DNA from: Bacillus thuringiensis | GTDB lineage: Bacteria > Bacillota > Bacilli > Bacillales > Bacillaceae_G | Direction: 5' to 3' | Length of the DNA stretch: 64,000 bases | Assembly (NCBI RefSeq): GCF_014932895.1 | Contig: NZ_JACYOF010000009.1 | Location: forward strand, 1-64,000 | Shown here: positions 1 through 9,341 of the stretch, piece after piece | Numbering within the stretch: the stretch's first letter is position 1 | Layout of the letters: every line of letters starts with the position of its first letter | The notes under the pieces: generated by a model | Databases searched by the model: none | Seen by the model: only the letters and a program-made list of their open reading frames with translations | What the model was told of the DNA's origin: nothing | Translations under genes and position numbers: made by a program

Positions 1-374
1 ATAACGAGATAGTCCGGCGTTTTCGGGAGTAGCCACCCCTTAAGATAAAGCATAGCGTTCACAAGAACAATAAAAGAATAAAAAGCGAAGTATACCATGT
101 AAATAACAACGAGTGCTTTCCCTAGTATTTTCCCAAAAAATCGTATCAGAATTTCATAAATCGTGTCCTCGGGATATTTTGCAGCTGTTTTCACGATAAA
201 AACACCCGATATTGTAGAGAATAACCAACCAATCACTATAGATATCCAGCCATCTGTTCCAGCTTTTTCTGCAAGGACACGTGGAAGAGATAGTACGCCA
301 GTAGCGATCTGTATTCCATTAATTAGGAGGATATACTGTATAAGCGTAATGTCATTATAGGCATATTTTTTCAT
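1..374 (-). CDS. Spore germination permease, GerAB/GerKB type (partial, runs off left edge)
   Basis: The minus strand from an ATG at 374 stays open to the window edge and gives about 124 residues of a multi-helix membrane protein. It begins MKKYAYNDITLIQY and continues with hydrophobic segments typical of the B subunit of GerA-family germinant receptors, an amino-acid-permease-like protein of the spore inner membrane. A good ribosome binding site (AAAGGTGA) lies just upstream. The stop of a gerXA-like remnant sits 4 nt before it, matching the usual A-B gene order and translational coupling. It may be an orphan, because its A subunit is broken. The C-terminal two thirds lie outside the window, so intactness is unknown. 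Confidence 0.82.
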   Translation of the reverse strand, partial: MKKYAYNDITLIQYILLINGIQIATGVLSLPRVLAEKAGTDGWISIVIGWLFSTISGVFIVKTAAKYPEDTIYEILIRFFGKILGKALVVIYMVYFAFYSFIVLVNAMLYLKGWLLPKTPDYLV

Positions 375-378
375 AGTT

Positions 379-590
379 TCACCTTTTGTTTTGATTTTTC
401 CCTTGTCGAATAGATTGAATGGCTCCTGTACCCTTAGGACATTTTTTTATCACTCATAAAGGAAAGCGTACAAAAGTATCTTTCATATCTGCAAAGCGAA
501 AGGATGCTAATGGTGTTCCATACAGGGTTCCTAATGACTCAAGACTGATAAGATGCCCAATTAATGTCATCCACCCAACATGATTTAGGA
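379..590 (-). pseudogene. gerXA remnant (C-terminal end of GerAA-type germinant receptor subunit)
   Basis: Minus-strand translation gives SLESLGTLYGTPLASFRF and then DMKDTFVRFPL, a stop, and VIKKCPKGT. This resembles the conserved C-terminal end of GerAA-type proteins, where a Leu-Trp pair normally follows the RxP motif. Here the Trp position is TGA (454-456), consistent with a TGG to TGA nonsense change. The reading frame otherwise continues to a TGA at 379-381, immediately before gerXB. Upstream of about 590 the similarity is lost, so the gene is also truncated at its 5' side. The exact left and right limits are approximate. Confidence 0.6.
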
Positions 591-710
591 TTGTCCCTAT
601 ATTTTAACCATTTCAGAAACTTAGCCATGACTTCCTCACTTTCTATGCACCTTCTATAGTATGTTTAGTATGCATATAGAAAGGAAAATTATCCTAATAA
701 TTAGAGAGAT

Positions 711-1066
711 GACGTCAGACTTATTACTATAAAGTTTTTAGTGCATATTTCATAAAAATTAAGTTGCTATTCTCAAGTAATGATGTTAATCCAAATATAT
801 CCCTAGAAGTTGATAATATGGAAACAGCAAAAAATTTAGTAATACAGGGGATGGGCATTAGTTTCTTACCCGAACATTGTGTCAAACAAGAACTAGAAAA
901 TGAAGAATTGTTTCGAGTAGAAATAACACCACCTGTGAAAATAAATATTAGTATTGATTTTATTTATTTAAAAGGTAAACCTAAATCTGTCTTTATTGAT
1001 TTTTTACAAAATAATAATAAGATAATACAAATTGTAAATTTGTATATAATAGGAATTTCAGATTAA
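711..1066 (+). pseudogene. LysR-family regulator, C-terminal fragment
   Basis: The reading frame encodes the end of a LysR-type effector-binding domain: 'SLEVDNMETAKNLVIQGMGI' followed by SFLPEHCV is the classic second half of that fold. There is no helix-turn-helix, no start with a ribosome binding site, and an in-frame stop just before 711. This is therefore a 3' remnant of a regulator, probably left by a rearrangement next to the broken germination operon. It can bind neither DNA nor, in full, a ligand. Confidence 0.65.
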
Positions 1067-1652
1067 TAAAAGAAATGATAATAAATCAGAGTCATCCAAA
1101 AAGGGAGGAACTGATTTCGATTGCTTATTTTTAATTAGTTTACATAACCTTTATTATAGGTAGTTGAAAAAATAATTAAATTTACATCTCATAATCAAGA
1201 GTATTCTTATGTTATTGAGATGAAATTCACTCATTTCAAGTCTATGTCATGGGTAGTGTCATGTAGTAAATTACTCTACTATAGCCACAGAATGTGTTAC
1301 CACAAAATGAGTGACTTTTGTTATTTAAGATTTACATTATGAAATTAATATATTGGTAGCAAGTTTTAATTATAAATTAAAACTGTTTTACATCTCAAAA
1401 CAAGGAGTATTCTTAGTTTTTGAGATGAACGAGACAAAATGTTAGTTCATGTAGCTTTCCTTTGTATTCAGTTCACAAAATCATACGAATTCACTCTATA
1501 TTTGATAAATATATACCGATATAGTGTTCCTTTTCTTAGCATATATTTATTTATCCTATAATGGGCTCCTCTTATTTTTAATCGTTTCAATTTTTAAATC
1601 AGAACTCAATAATCTATTTGCTAATAGACAGCTTTAATTAGGAGTTGATTAA
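1067..1652. other. Intergenic stretch with two copies of a 40-nt hairpin repeat
   Basis: No gene is visible. Two 40-nt units, at 1184-1223 and 1390-1429, share the arms CATCTCA/TGAGATG and the core AGTATTCTTA. Each can fold into a hairpin. Between them, CACTCATTT (from about 1229) and AAATGAGTG (about 1307) form a wider inverted pair. The meaning is unknown. A small mobile repeat or RNA structure is possible. Confidence 0.4.
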
Positions 1653-1853
1653 ATGTCGAATTTATTGGAATTTTGTATTTTTTTGTTGTTTTATATTGTT
1701 GTTAATGTTATAATTAGACGTATAAAGAAAGAGGATAAAGAGGAACATTACCAAATAAATTTTCTGATTTTTCAGTCTTTGCTTTTTCCTCCACTCCGTA
1801 TGATTGGCATGTTTGTGTATTTCTTCCCTACTCTTTCTTTTTGTACCCCTTAG
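1653..1853 (+). CDS. Small hypothetical membrane protein
   Basis: A 66-residue reading frame starts at ATG with AGGAGT 9 nt upstream and is followed by a clear terminator hairpin. The protein has an N-terminal hydrophobic segment (about residues 4-21), a charged stretch (RRIKKEDKEEH) and a second hydrophobic region. I do not recognise a family. The ribosome binding site and terminator suggest it is expressed, but its size leaves doubt. Confidence 0.4.
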   Translation: MSNLLEFCIFLLFYIVVNVIIRRIKKEDKEEHYQINFLIFQSLLFPPLRMIGMFVYFFPTLSFCTP

Positions 1854-1855
1854 TA

Positions 1856-1894
1856 GAAAACAATTTGTTCCTATCCAAGTTGTTTTCTTTTTTT
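1856..1894 (+). terminator. Rho-independent terminator
   Basis: Arms GAAAACAA and TTGTTTTC are followed by a run of T. It closes the small gene at 1653. A similar hairpin recurs at 55718-55755. Confidence 0.7.
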
Positions 1895-2041
1895 GATAGC
1901 CAATTTATCATTTATATATAATGAAAAAATATTTTAATTATCACTACTCATCTCCCTTTTCTTAATAACAAATCTAATCACCGTATAATTTATAAAATTC
2001 ACATACTTTTTTCCAATATATTTAATAAGGGGGAATATGAA

Positions 2042-4504
2042 ATGCTTTTCACAGGATTCTTCATTAATTTATCTATTTTTGCTTTCTTAGTTAGTTTAGC
2101 TATTTTTTTTCAAGTGTTTATAAGGAAAATGGATTGCAAATCAATCAAGTTATTTGGAGGTATCTTTGCAGGTATCATAGCCGCTGTTTTGATGATTTTT
2201 AATTTTAGGCACATGGGATTATTTTATGACCTTCGAGCGGTTCCCCTTATAATTTCATTTATTTATTTTGGTCGTAGAGCCGGCTGGATTACATTAATGT
2301 TTATTTTATTTATGCGTATCTTTTACCTTGACGGTGATTGGGTACCTGCCTTGATAGCAGCCTTAGGAATAGCTACTATTTATACTATATTTCAAACATA
2401 TCTCAAAAATATCCATGCTTTTAAAAGTATCTTTCTTTATCTAGCTGTTTATATAGCTATAATCCATCTGGTATTTGGATTCTTTTTTCCGTCTATACCA
2501 CTTATACTTCTCGACATTCAAGGTACGTTATTTATATCTTGTGGACTCATAATCGGTATTTTTCTTATGGAATCCTATCAAAAATTATATTCTTTAACGC
2601 AAGAGTTAGCTAAGGCGAATGAAACATTACTAGAATCAAAACAAGAGCTAAAAGAAACCGTACATGAATTGCAAGGAGGCATCTTTAAATTTAAAAAAGT
2701 GAATGGGGATATGGTTCATACTTTGTGTGATGGACAATTATTTTATCAACACGGATTTCACTCTGAACAAGTGGTGGGGAAAAGTTTATCCGCAATAGAT
2801 CCCTCCATTGTTCCATTCCATTTAGTACCTCGACTACTAAAGTATTATCAACAGGCCTGGGATGGTGAAGATGTTACTTTTGAACTACCATGGCCAGATG
2901 ATAAGAGTCTTGTCCTTTTCTCTCTTAGGCCTATTAAAAGAGAAGGAAAGGTGGTTGAAGTAGTTGGTTCTACTGTTGATATAACACAGAGAATAAATGC
3001 TGAAAATGAATTAAAGGTCACTAAGGAACGATTAGAATCATTTATAAATCATAACGTAGATGCTATCACTATATTTGATTTAGATGGTTATATGTTGCAA
3101 GCGAATAAAGCTTATGAGACGATATTTGGTTGGCCAGAAAAAGAATCCATAGGAAAAAAATTACCTTGCGTACCTGAATTTTTAATAGATCAAACAATGG
3201 AATATATAAACCACATTAAAACTACCAATATGAAAGAACCAATTATCACCCGCTTGGAAACTGTTAGACAAAAAAAAGATAAAACTCTTATTGATGTAAG
3301 CCTGACGATTTCACCTATCCTAGATTTTAGGGGTAATGTAATTGCTCTATCAGGAATTTGTAGAGACATTTCTGAAAAGAAACAAGCAGAAAGAGAACTA
3401 CATCAATTACACCAGCAGTTAAGTGACAGTGAAATGAAATACCGTGCTCTTATCGAACAAGCAAGTGATGCAGTGTATGTAGTGGAGCTAAATGAAAATC
3501 AAAGTCCAACCCGCCTTATCGAAGCAAACCCTGTTGCGTGTGAAAGATTTGGATATAGTAGAGACGAGCTTCTTTCGATGCCATTTCCTAATATCGTTCC
3601 GCTAGATTCTCCAATGGTCGAAAGAATTATAGAAAAAATTAGAGAAGGACAAACTACTTTCACATTACAAGATGAATTTATTTTTCCTAAAGGGAAAGCC
3701 ATGAATGTTGAATTTTCTGTTCGTGTGTTTAACTTGAATGGCAAAAAAGTTTTCTTGAGTATCTCTCGGGATATCACCGAACGGCTAAAAACAGAGGAAT
3801 TATTACGAAAATCGGAGAAACTTGCTGTAGTAGGTCAACTATCCACCGCAATTGCTCATGAAATTAAAAATCCTTTAACAGCAATGAAGGGATTCATGCA
3901 GTTATTAAAGTCAATGGAAAATAAGAACACTGGGCATTATATAGATATCGTGTTATCCGAGATTGAACGTATAGATAGTATTACGAATGAATTTATGACA
4001 TTAGCAAAACCTGAGGCATTAGAAATCAAAACTAATGACCTAAATGTATTAATAAAGCAAATTATAATATTACTTGAACCTCAAGCGACAATGAATTGCA
4101 TACAAATTATAACCGAGTTTACATCTGATGCTTCATTCATACTCTGCGAAGGCAATCAATTAAAGCAAGCTTTCATAAATATCTTAAAAAATGCAATTGA
4201 AGCAACTCCAATGGGTGGGGAAATCTTAATTCAAATCAAATATGTACCTGATAAAAACCTGGTAAACGTTCGATTTATCGATAATGGGTGTGGAATTGAA
4301 AAAGAACGTTTACCTTATCTAGGAGAACCATTTTATAGTATCAAAGAAAATGGTATCGGTTTAGGACTAATGATCTGTTATAAAATTATTGAAAAGCACC
4401 AAGGAAAGATATTTATTGAAAGTGAAGTAGGAAAAGGAACAATAGTCAATATAGACCTACCTATATCTACTCTCGAAATAGAAAACGCTTATTCAGCTTC
4501 TTAG
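2042..4504 (+). CDS. Membrane sensor histidine kinase, 5TM-PAS-PAS-PAS-HisKA-HATPase (sporulation kinase type)
   Basis: 820 residues. Residues 1-180 hold about six hydrophobic segments resembling the 5TM sensor domain of LytS/YhcK-type proteins. Three PAS-like segments follow at about 205-325, 330-455 and 470-585, each ending in a typical DITQR, DISEK or DITER linker. The kinase core has the H-box 'AIAHEIKNPLTAMKGFMQLL' (about 600), an N-box NILKNAIEAT, and G-boxes DNGCGI and GIGLGL. It should autophosphorylate on the H-box His. The layout matches sporulation kinases that feed the Spo0F/Spo0A phosphorelay. No response regulator is adjacent, which fits an orphan phosphorelay kinase. The start has AAGGGGG upstream and a terminator follows. 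Confidence 0.88.
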   Translation: MLFTGFFINLSIFAFLVSLAIFFQVFIRKMDCKSIKLFGGIFAGIIAAVLMIFNFRHMGLFYDLRAVPLIISFIYFGRRAGWITLMFILFMRIFYLDGDWVPALIAALGIATIYTIFQTYLKNIHAFKSIFLYLAVYIAIIHLVFGFFFPSIPLILLDIQGTLFISCGLIIGIFLMESYQKLYSLTQELAKANETLLESKQELKETVHELQGGIFKFKKVNGDMVHTLCDGQLFYQHGFHSEQVVGKSLSAIDPSIVPFHLVPRLLKYYQQAWDGEDVTFELPWPDDKSLVLFSLRPIKREGKVVEVVGSTVDITQRINAENELKVTKERLESFINHNVDAITIFDLDGYMLQANKAYETIFGWPEKESIGKKLPCVPEFLIDQTMEYINHIKTTNMKEPIITRLETVRQKKDKTLIDVSLTISPILDFRGNVIALSGICRDISEKKQAERELHQLHQQLSDSEMKYRALIEQASDAVYVVELNENQSPTRLIEANPVACERFGYSRDELLSMPFPNIVPLDSPMVERIIEKIREGQTTFTLQDEFIFPKGKAMNVEFSVRVFNLNGKKVFLSISRDITERLKTEELLRKSEKLAVVGQLSTAIAHEIKNPLTAMKGFMQLLKSMENKNTGHYIDIVLSEIERIDSITNEFMTLAKPEALEIKTNDLNVLIKQIIILLEPQATMNCIQIITEFTSDASFILCEGNQLKQAFINILKNAIEATPMGGEILIQIKYVPDKNLVNVRFIDNGCGIEKERLPYLGEPFYSIKENGIGLGLMICYKIIEKHQGKIFIESEVGKGTIVNIDLPISTLEIENAYSAS

Positions 4505-4551
4505 ATACACCTTAGAATCAGAAAGTAAAGTTATACAGTTTATAAAATTTC

Positions 4552-4580
4552 CCCTTTAGATTTAATTATCTAAAGGGTTT
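4552..4580 (+). terminator. Rho-independent terminator of the histidine kinase gene
   Basis: Arms CCCTTTAGAT and ATCTAAAGGG are followed by TTT, 50 bp after the kinase stop codon. Confidence 0.75.
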
Positions 4581-4633
4581 ATCTGTTTATGTTAAGAGCT
4601 TCATATGCCAAATACAGATGAGCATGAATCATT

Positions 4634-4885
4634 TGAACTACTCACCACTTAACGTCCTTGCGGACTGTTTGAAGTGGAAGATTCCTGCGAACACCGATGT
4701 ATCCACCGGTTATCTTAGCAGGCTCTATCCGTAGTCCCTACGGTGAAGACATAAGTATCCTGTACGTTGACTCACACACTGCCTACTTTAGCTTGGTTTT
4801 CGCAACTTCGGCAAGCGTGAGGCGGTAGAACGTTGAAGAGCAATCTGTACAAGTAAATGATAGCAAACATGTTGGCTGATTCGAA
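4634..4885 (-). mobile_element. IS200/IS605-type right end / omega-RNA-like remnant (truncated)
   Basis: Read on the minus strand, this ends in the conserved hairpin CCACTT...AAGTGG and GTAGTTCA. That is the layout of right ends of IS200/IS605 (IS1341) elements, where the omega RNA of TnpB lies. It is largely the same sequence as the 385-bp element at 30124-30508 but lacks that element's left end. It is cut at about 4885, where an IS6 remnant begins. No tnpB remains. Confidence 0.6.
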
Positions 4886-4899
4886 AACATTTGAAACGA

Positions 4900-5370
4900 A
4901 CGAATGATCCTTGGAGAGTGGATGAAACCTACATCAAAATCAAAGGCGAAAAAATGTACTTATTCCCTGATGTTAATTCCGAAGGAAACACGCTTATTTT
5001 TATTTGAGTAATAAACGAGATGAGAAAGTTGCCAAGCGTTTTCTAAAGAAGGCCTTGGCTTCTTTTCATGTCACAAAACCTTGTGTAATAACGGTTGATG
5101 GTGATAAAGCTTATCCGGTTGCAATACGGGAATTAAAAAATAAATAAAGCATACCAAATGGTATGCCACTTCGGGTGAAAAAATATTTAAACAAAATGAT
5201 TAAACAAGAACATAGATTAAAAAAAACGAATCCGGAATATGCTGGGATTGAAATCATGGCAAACGGCTACAAAAATAATTGCTGAAATAGAAGTTATGCA
5301 TATGGTCAAAAAAGGACAACTTAAGTTAAGGAATTAATCTGTCAAAAATCAGAATAGGTGTATTCATCAG
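4900..5370 (+). pseudogene. IS6-family (IS240-like) transposase, degenerate
   Basis: Plus-strand translation in several frames gives VDETYIKIKGEKMYLFPD (first DDE Asp region), then a frameshifted middle, then YAGIEIMANGYK-like and AEIEVMHMVKKGQ, the typical C-terminal end of IS6-family transposases. Multiple stops and frameshifts make it non-functional. It abuts the IS605-type remnant, and both were probably left by successive insertions. Confidence 0.72.
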
Positions 5371-5480
5371 TTATTTGGATTAACTGCTTAAGAGTGGCGT
5401 CCATTAGAAATCTATGCCCTTTTAGTTCTATCCCATTCTTTGCACCAGAACCCATTTTCCCACTATATAAACCTTTAATT

Positions 5481-5999
5481 CTATCTACTAGCCCTATCCT
5501 CACCAATTCTTTCCTCAATTTCTTTTAAAGCCTTTTCAAAATTTTCTTCTCCTGCTATTTCTTTTATCTTTTGTTTATTACTTTCTGAAATTTTATAATC
5601 ATATATCAGGATCATCTTCTCATCTTTCGCAGGTATTCCATAATCATCAAATGATATACTTACATTCATACTCTCAGTTTTATCATACCCTGGGTTTAAT
5701 GTTTCTGGAACAAATGAAGTATCCGACTTCCCGTTCCCTTGTCTTAAGTAAACAAAATAGTATTTATTTTTATCCGAATTTGCATTTAAATCTTTACTAA
5801 ATAATTCTGGTGATTTCTTTTGTACATCTGATTGATTTTCACCTTCAGTAGATGATTTTAATCTATCTTCTTTTGTATTAACTACTCTTGAACTATCTTC
5901 CTGGTTGCTTTTGTTATTAAAGAAGAGATATCCCCCCAAAAATAAAAGACTTATAACACATAGAATTCCAATTAATATTATTTGCTTTTTCCGTAACAA
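5481..5999 (-). CDS. Hypothetical membrane-anchored extracellular protein, last gene of the bacteriocin operon
   Basis: 172 residues with one N-terminal transmembrane segment (about 6-26), a Ser/Lys/Glu-rich linker and a mixed C-terminal region ending in a charged helix. I do not recognise the family. It probably starts at TTG (5997-5999), because GTGGGGATAA lies at ribosome-binding distance. Nearly the same leader precedes the bacteriocin gene. It follows the 715-residue membrane protein by 26 bp in the same direction, so it is likely co-transcribed. A role in immunity or export is only inferred from position. Confidence 0.65.
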   Translation of the reverse strand: MLRKKQIILIGILCVISLLFLGGYLFFNNKSNQEDSSRVVNTKEDRLKSSTEGENQSDVQKKSPELFSKDLNANSDKNKYYFVYLRQGNGKSDTSFVPETLNPGYDKTESMNVSISFDDYGIPAKDEKMILIYDYKISESNKQKIKEIAGEENFEKALKEIEERIGEDRASR

Positions 6000-6025
6000 A
6001 TTATCCCCACTTTACTAAATTCAAT

Positions 6026-8173
6026 TTACTTTTCCATTAGTATTTGCTTTGTAATTTTGTACTCATTTAAAATCAACAGAATACTCATTAATACCATATC
6101 ACATATCGCAAGTATTAAACTAATTTTAAATAGTAACCAACTATTTTTAGAAATAAAAAAACATGTTGTAAAAGATAGTTGCCAAAACACTAATAACGCA
6201 AGATACACAAGATTATGTTTTTCAAAGAAGCTATATCCAAAAATCCATTGCAATGCCAATGTCTGCTTATTTATCTCCAAATAGTATATAGCAGAGAAAA
6301 AGAGGAGTACAGCTGTTAAGACTAAAAATAAACCACAATTAATTATAGTTAACTGTAACTTCTCAGTATCTTTTTGTATTTTCATCTCTACGTCAGAATA
6401 CGCAACAGATACAGGGCTCCAAATACTATCAAATTCATATTTTCTAATTGTCTGTTTTGTTTTATCAAATGGCTTATCACCTGTACTGTTTTTAGTATAA
6501 TATCCATACCCCATTGCGATTGTACTAGCCAAATAGTTCTCTTCAAAATTACTTGTTAAAATTACAGCAATTGGATCTTCAATCTCATAATTTGTTTGTA
6601 CCGCCATTTGAGATGAAAATGTAAAATATGATTGATTATTTTTGACATAATTTATATCGACTTGAACTGCATCCGGGTTCTCTTTATTTAACATCATTGC
6701 ATAATCTTGCTTTGTTGTTTCTTTTATCGCTTCTTCCTGTGCTTTATATTTTTCAGGTACTAATACTGTGATTTCAAATTTGTTTGATGTAGGTAATTTA
6801 AATTTTTTATTATGAATATCATATATAGGATTTAAGGATAAATAATTAGTATTAATAACAATTTGTTTCCCCTCGGATCCCCAAGGATTAGCATCCAACC
6901 CTAACGTTTTTTTGTTTGCATAGTAGTAAGATGGCGATATATATATAGCCCCTTGTTCCTCTAACTCTTCATATAACTTTTTAAAACGGGTCAAGCTATC
7001 TTTATCTTTAGGATCTATTGTGTTATCAGTACCAGCTTCAATTCCTAAGAAGGAATAATTTTTTAGTATCTTCCATTTATTTTGTTGGTCACTCGTTTTT
7101 TTCAATTCTATAAATGTACTAATACCTTGTTGTAAGCCTAAAATTAAAAATATAGCTAATATAAAACGTACTACTAGATTAGTATAAAAAAATAATTTTA
7201 TAGGTTTCTTATTTTTAATCATTTGAGAAATATTTATCGCTTTAGTACCAATCCAAGTAATAATTAATATTACTCCAATAATTAAAAATAGGAACATCAT
7301 CTTTTTCATCCAAAAATTCAAAAATGGAACCAATTTTTGATACCCATTATAAGGGTATAAATATACTATTAAGCCAATCAATACTAAAGTCCAAGAACTT
7401 ACGATTATTTTTCCATATCTTTTGATTAAGTACATTCCAATGTTAAAAAAACTATCTCCATGCATAAATTGAATTGCAATGGCTTTATAATTATTCATAA
7501 CATCGTAAGTTATTGAAAGTAATAATAGCAAACATAAAACAAAACATGTAGTGTAAATCATACTTTGATAAGGATACTCACTGGCCGAAGTAGGTGAATC
7601 TTTTGGGGCTATTTTTAATACAAACCCATACTCTGCAGCAATTTGCTCAAACATTTTAACATCCTTTGTATTACTTAAACTGTAAATCCCTTTAATATCT
7701 CTTACTTTTTCTGCTGCAACCATAGGACGAATTTCTATAGGATCAAAATTATGAAAAATTTCCAATTGGCCAATTTGATTTTTATCTTTACTTGATATTG
7801 TCGAAAGGAATAAATTCGGATTACTATTTTCATCTAGTAAGTTTCCTGTCTTTAAATTCATATTTTGAAAGTATGTATCAACATTTGAAAGTGCTACATA
7901 ATATACAAGCTTCTCTTTTTTATTTGCTCCAACCTCCTGAGACATTCTTTGTAGATTTACCTCAGACTTTTTTACAATTTCAGTAAGCATTTGAAAATTT
8001 TCAAATTTACTTTTAGAAGGGTTCCCTGATTTGATTTCAACATCCCAATTTTCATGAGAATGATTCATGTCATAATTAAAAGATTGAAACTCTAAATATT
8101 CAAATTGCTTAATTGACAAAAAACTTATGACTGTAAACGTAATAGTACATAGAAGAAATATTAACTTTTTCAT
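6026..8173 (-). CDS. Bacteriocin-associated integral membrane protein (lactococcin 972 export/immunity, DUF1430 type)
   Basis: 715 residues. There is an N-terminal membrane segment, a large extracytoplasmic region, a cluster of membrane segments near 210-350, a second extracytoplasmic region (about 370-600), and three or four C-terminal membrane segments. This layout and length match the FtsX-like permease partner found with lactococcin-972-type bacteriocins. It should pair with the ATPase encoded 15 bp upstream to export the bacteriocin or protect the producer. The start has AAGGGAAGG upstream. The specific activity is inferred from family and context. Confidence 0.78.
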   Translation of the reverse strand: MKKLIFLLCTITFTVISFLSIKQFEYLEFQSFNYDMNHSHENWDVEIKSGNPSKSKFENFQMLTEIVKKSEVNLQRMSQEVGANKKEKLVYYVALSNVDTYFQNMNLKTGNLLDENSNPNLFLSTISSKDKNQIGQLEIFHNFDPIEIRPMVAAEKVRDIKGIYSLSNTKDVKMFEQIAAEYGFVLKIAPKDSPTSASEYPYQSMIYTTCFVLCLLLLLSITYDVMNNYKAIAIQFMHGDSFFNIGMYLIKRYGKIIVSSWTLVLIGLIVYLYPYNGYQKLVPFLNFWMKKMMFLFLIIGVILIITWIGTKAINISQMIKNKKPIKLFFYTNLVVRFILAIFLILGLQQGISTFIELKKTSDQQNKWKILKNYSFLGIEAGTDNTIDPKDKDSLTRFKKLYEELEEQGAIYISPSYYYANKKTLGLDANPWGSEGKQIVINTNYLSLNPIYDIHNKKFKLPTSNKFEITVLVPEKYKAQEEAIKETTKQDYAMMLNKENPDAVQVDINYVKNNQSYFTFSSQMAVQTNYEIEDPIAVILTSNFEENYLASTIAMGYGYYTKNSTGDKPFDKTKQTIRKYEFDSIWSPVSVAYSDVEMKIQKDTEKLQLTIINCGLFLVLTAVLLFFSAIYYLEINKQTLALQWIFGYSFFEKHNLVYLALLVFWQLSFTTCFFISKNSWLLFKISLILAICDMVLMSILLILNEYKITKQILMEK

Positions 8174-8187
8174 AATATAACCTTCCC

Positions 8188-8811
8188 TTATAATTGAATG
8201 ATCCTAGAAAATAAATAAGATAAAGATGTATCATGAGTGACAACAATAATCGTTTTTCCTTTTTGATGCAATTTCTTAAATAAAGAAATAATTACATCTC
8301 GATTTTCATTATCTAATGAACCAGTGGGTTCATCCGCCAAAATTATGCTTGGATCCTTAAGTAACAATCTAGCAATTGCAATACGTTGTTGCTCTCCACC
8401 GCTTAAGGTATGTACTTTTTTTTCACCATATCCTATTAGTCCAACCTCATTTAATACAGAATACATAGCTTCTTTTTTGTCTGGTTTGCTCATTTTTTTA
8501 TGTTTCAAAGCAATTTCTAAATTATTATTAACAGTTTCATTATCTATCAAAGCATAATTTTGGAATATAAATCCAATTTCATTACGTAATAAATATCTTT
8601 TTGTTCTTCTATTTTCCAGACTCTTATCCATTATTAAAATTTCTCCAGAATCTGGTTTTTCTAATGTACCAATTATATTTAATAATGTAGTTTTTCCCTG
8701 ACCACTTTTCCCATAAACTCCAATGAATTCACCTGATTTTACTTCTAGGTTAAAATCATTAAAGATAGTTTTATCAAGAAATGTTTTCTTCAAATTATGT
8801 ATCTTAATCAT
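8188..8811 (-). CDS. ABC transporter ATP-binding protein of the bacteriocin operon
   Basis: 207 residues, a single nucleotide-binding domain. Walker A is GKSGQGKTTL (about 34-43), the signature is LSGGEQQRIAIARLL, Walker B is ILADEPTGSLD, and the H-loop is VVTHD. It energises the membrane protein encoded just downstream (15 bp gap). It belongs to the LolD/MacB-like group commonly linked with lactococcin-972 loci. The ribosome binding site is AAGGGGT. A long palindrome separates it from the bacteriocin gene upstream. Confidence 0.92.
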   Translation of the reverse strand: MIKIHNLKKTFLDKTIFNDFNLEVKSGEFIGVYGKSGQGKTTLLNIIGTLEKPDSGEILIMDKSLENRRTKRYLLRNEIGFIFQNYALIDNETVNNNLEIALKHKKMSKPDKKEAMYSVLNEVGLIGYGEKKVHTLSGGEQQRIAIARLLLKDPSIILADEPTGSLDNENRDVIISLFKKLHQKGKTIIVVTHDTSLSYLFSRIIQL

Positions 8812-8836
8812 TGAATTACCCCTTAAGTAATGTTTT

Positions 8837-8867
8837 TAAGGGGATTTATATAATATAAATCCCCTTA
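8837..8867 (-). promoter_or_regulatory. Perfect intergenic hairpin between bacteriocin and ABC genes
   Basis: The sequence reads TAAGGGGATTTAT, a short loop, ATAAATCCCCTTA: 13-bp arms. On the transcribed (minus) strand there is no U-tract after it, so it is better read as an mRNA-stabilising or attenuating structure. Such an element would let the small bacteriocin be made in excess over its transporter. That role is inference. Confidence 0.55.
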
Positions 8868-8886
8868 GTCTTCCAAATAGCTCAAT

Positions 8887-9168
8887 TTAATTAATATATT
8901 TCTGATAAGTTACGTTATACGGACCATTATATGGTAAGTATTTCACAGCAGCTTTTCCAGGTGGCTTAATCTCACTTCTATAATTCACATTTGCACGTGT
9001 AATCCCTGAAGAATGGTTAAATACGGAATGTCCATATACAGAATAATGTAACATTTCCTCCTTGTTATAACCATATTTCCAACTTTCACCAGCAGATGAC
9101 GTAATAGGGGCCAAGACACCTACAGCTAACATAGATGATAAAGCCACAGTAATTACCTTCTTCTTCAT
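8887..9168 (-). CDS. Lactococcin 972 family bacteriocin precursor
   Basis: 93 residues from the ATG at 9168, which has GTGGGG 6 nt upstream; a longer in-frame reading to 9219 lacks a ribosome binding site. A Sec signal peptide (MKKKVITVALSSMLAVGVLA...) ends near SAG. The mature part starts ESWKYGYN and is rich in Tyr, His and Ser with no cysteine, as in lactococcin 972, a lipid-II-binding septum inhibitor. The next genes encode the matching ABC ATPase and membrane protein. An exact PlcR box lies 174 bp upstream. Confidence 0.8.
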   Translation of the reverse strand: MKKKVITVALSSMLAVGVLAPITSSAGESWKYGYNKEEMLHYSVYGHSVFNHSSGITRANVNYRSEIKPPGKAAVKYLPYNGPYNVTYQKYIN

Positions 9169-9341
9169 AATTATCCCCACTTCCCTTATTATTGGTACTA
9201 TAAATAATCTTAAAACCATCTCATATATTAATCTGCAAAATATAATAATTTAAAAATTAGATTTCACAAATAATGGAAGCCGCGCAGCTTTCTTTCTCAT
9301 ATTAATGGTAATGGCATATAATTACAATGCAGCAATCTAAA

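Noticed and set aside
163..360. Plus-strand frame at the left edge
   Set aside because: Antisense of the gerXB gene, which has a far better start and recognisable product.
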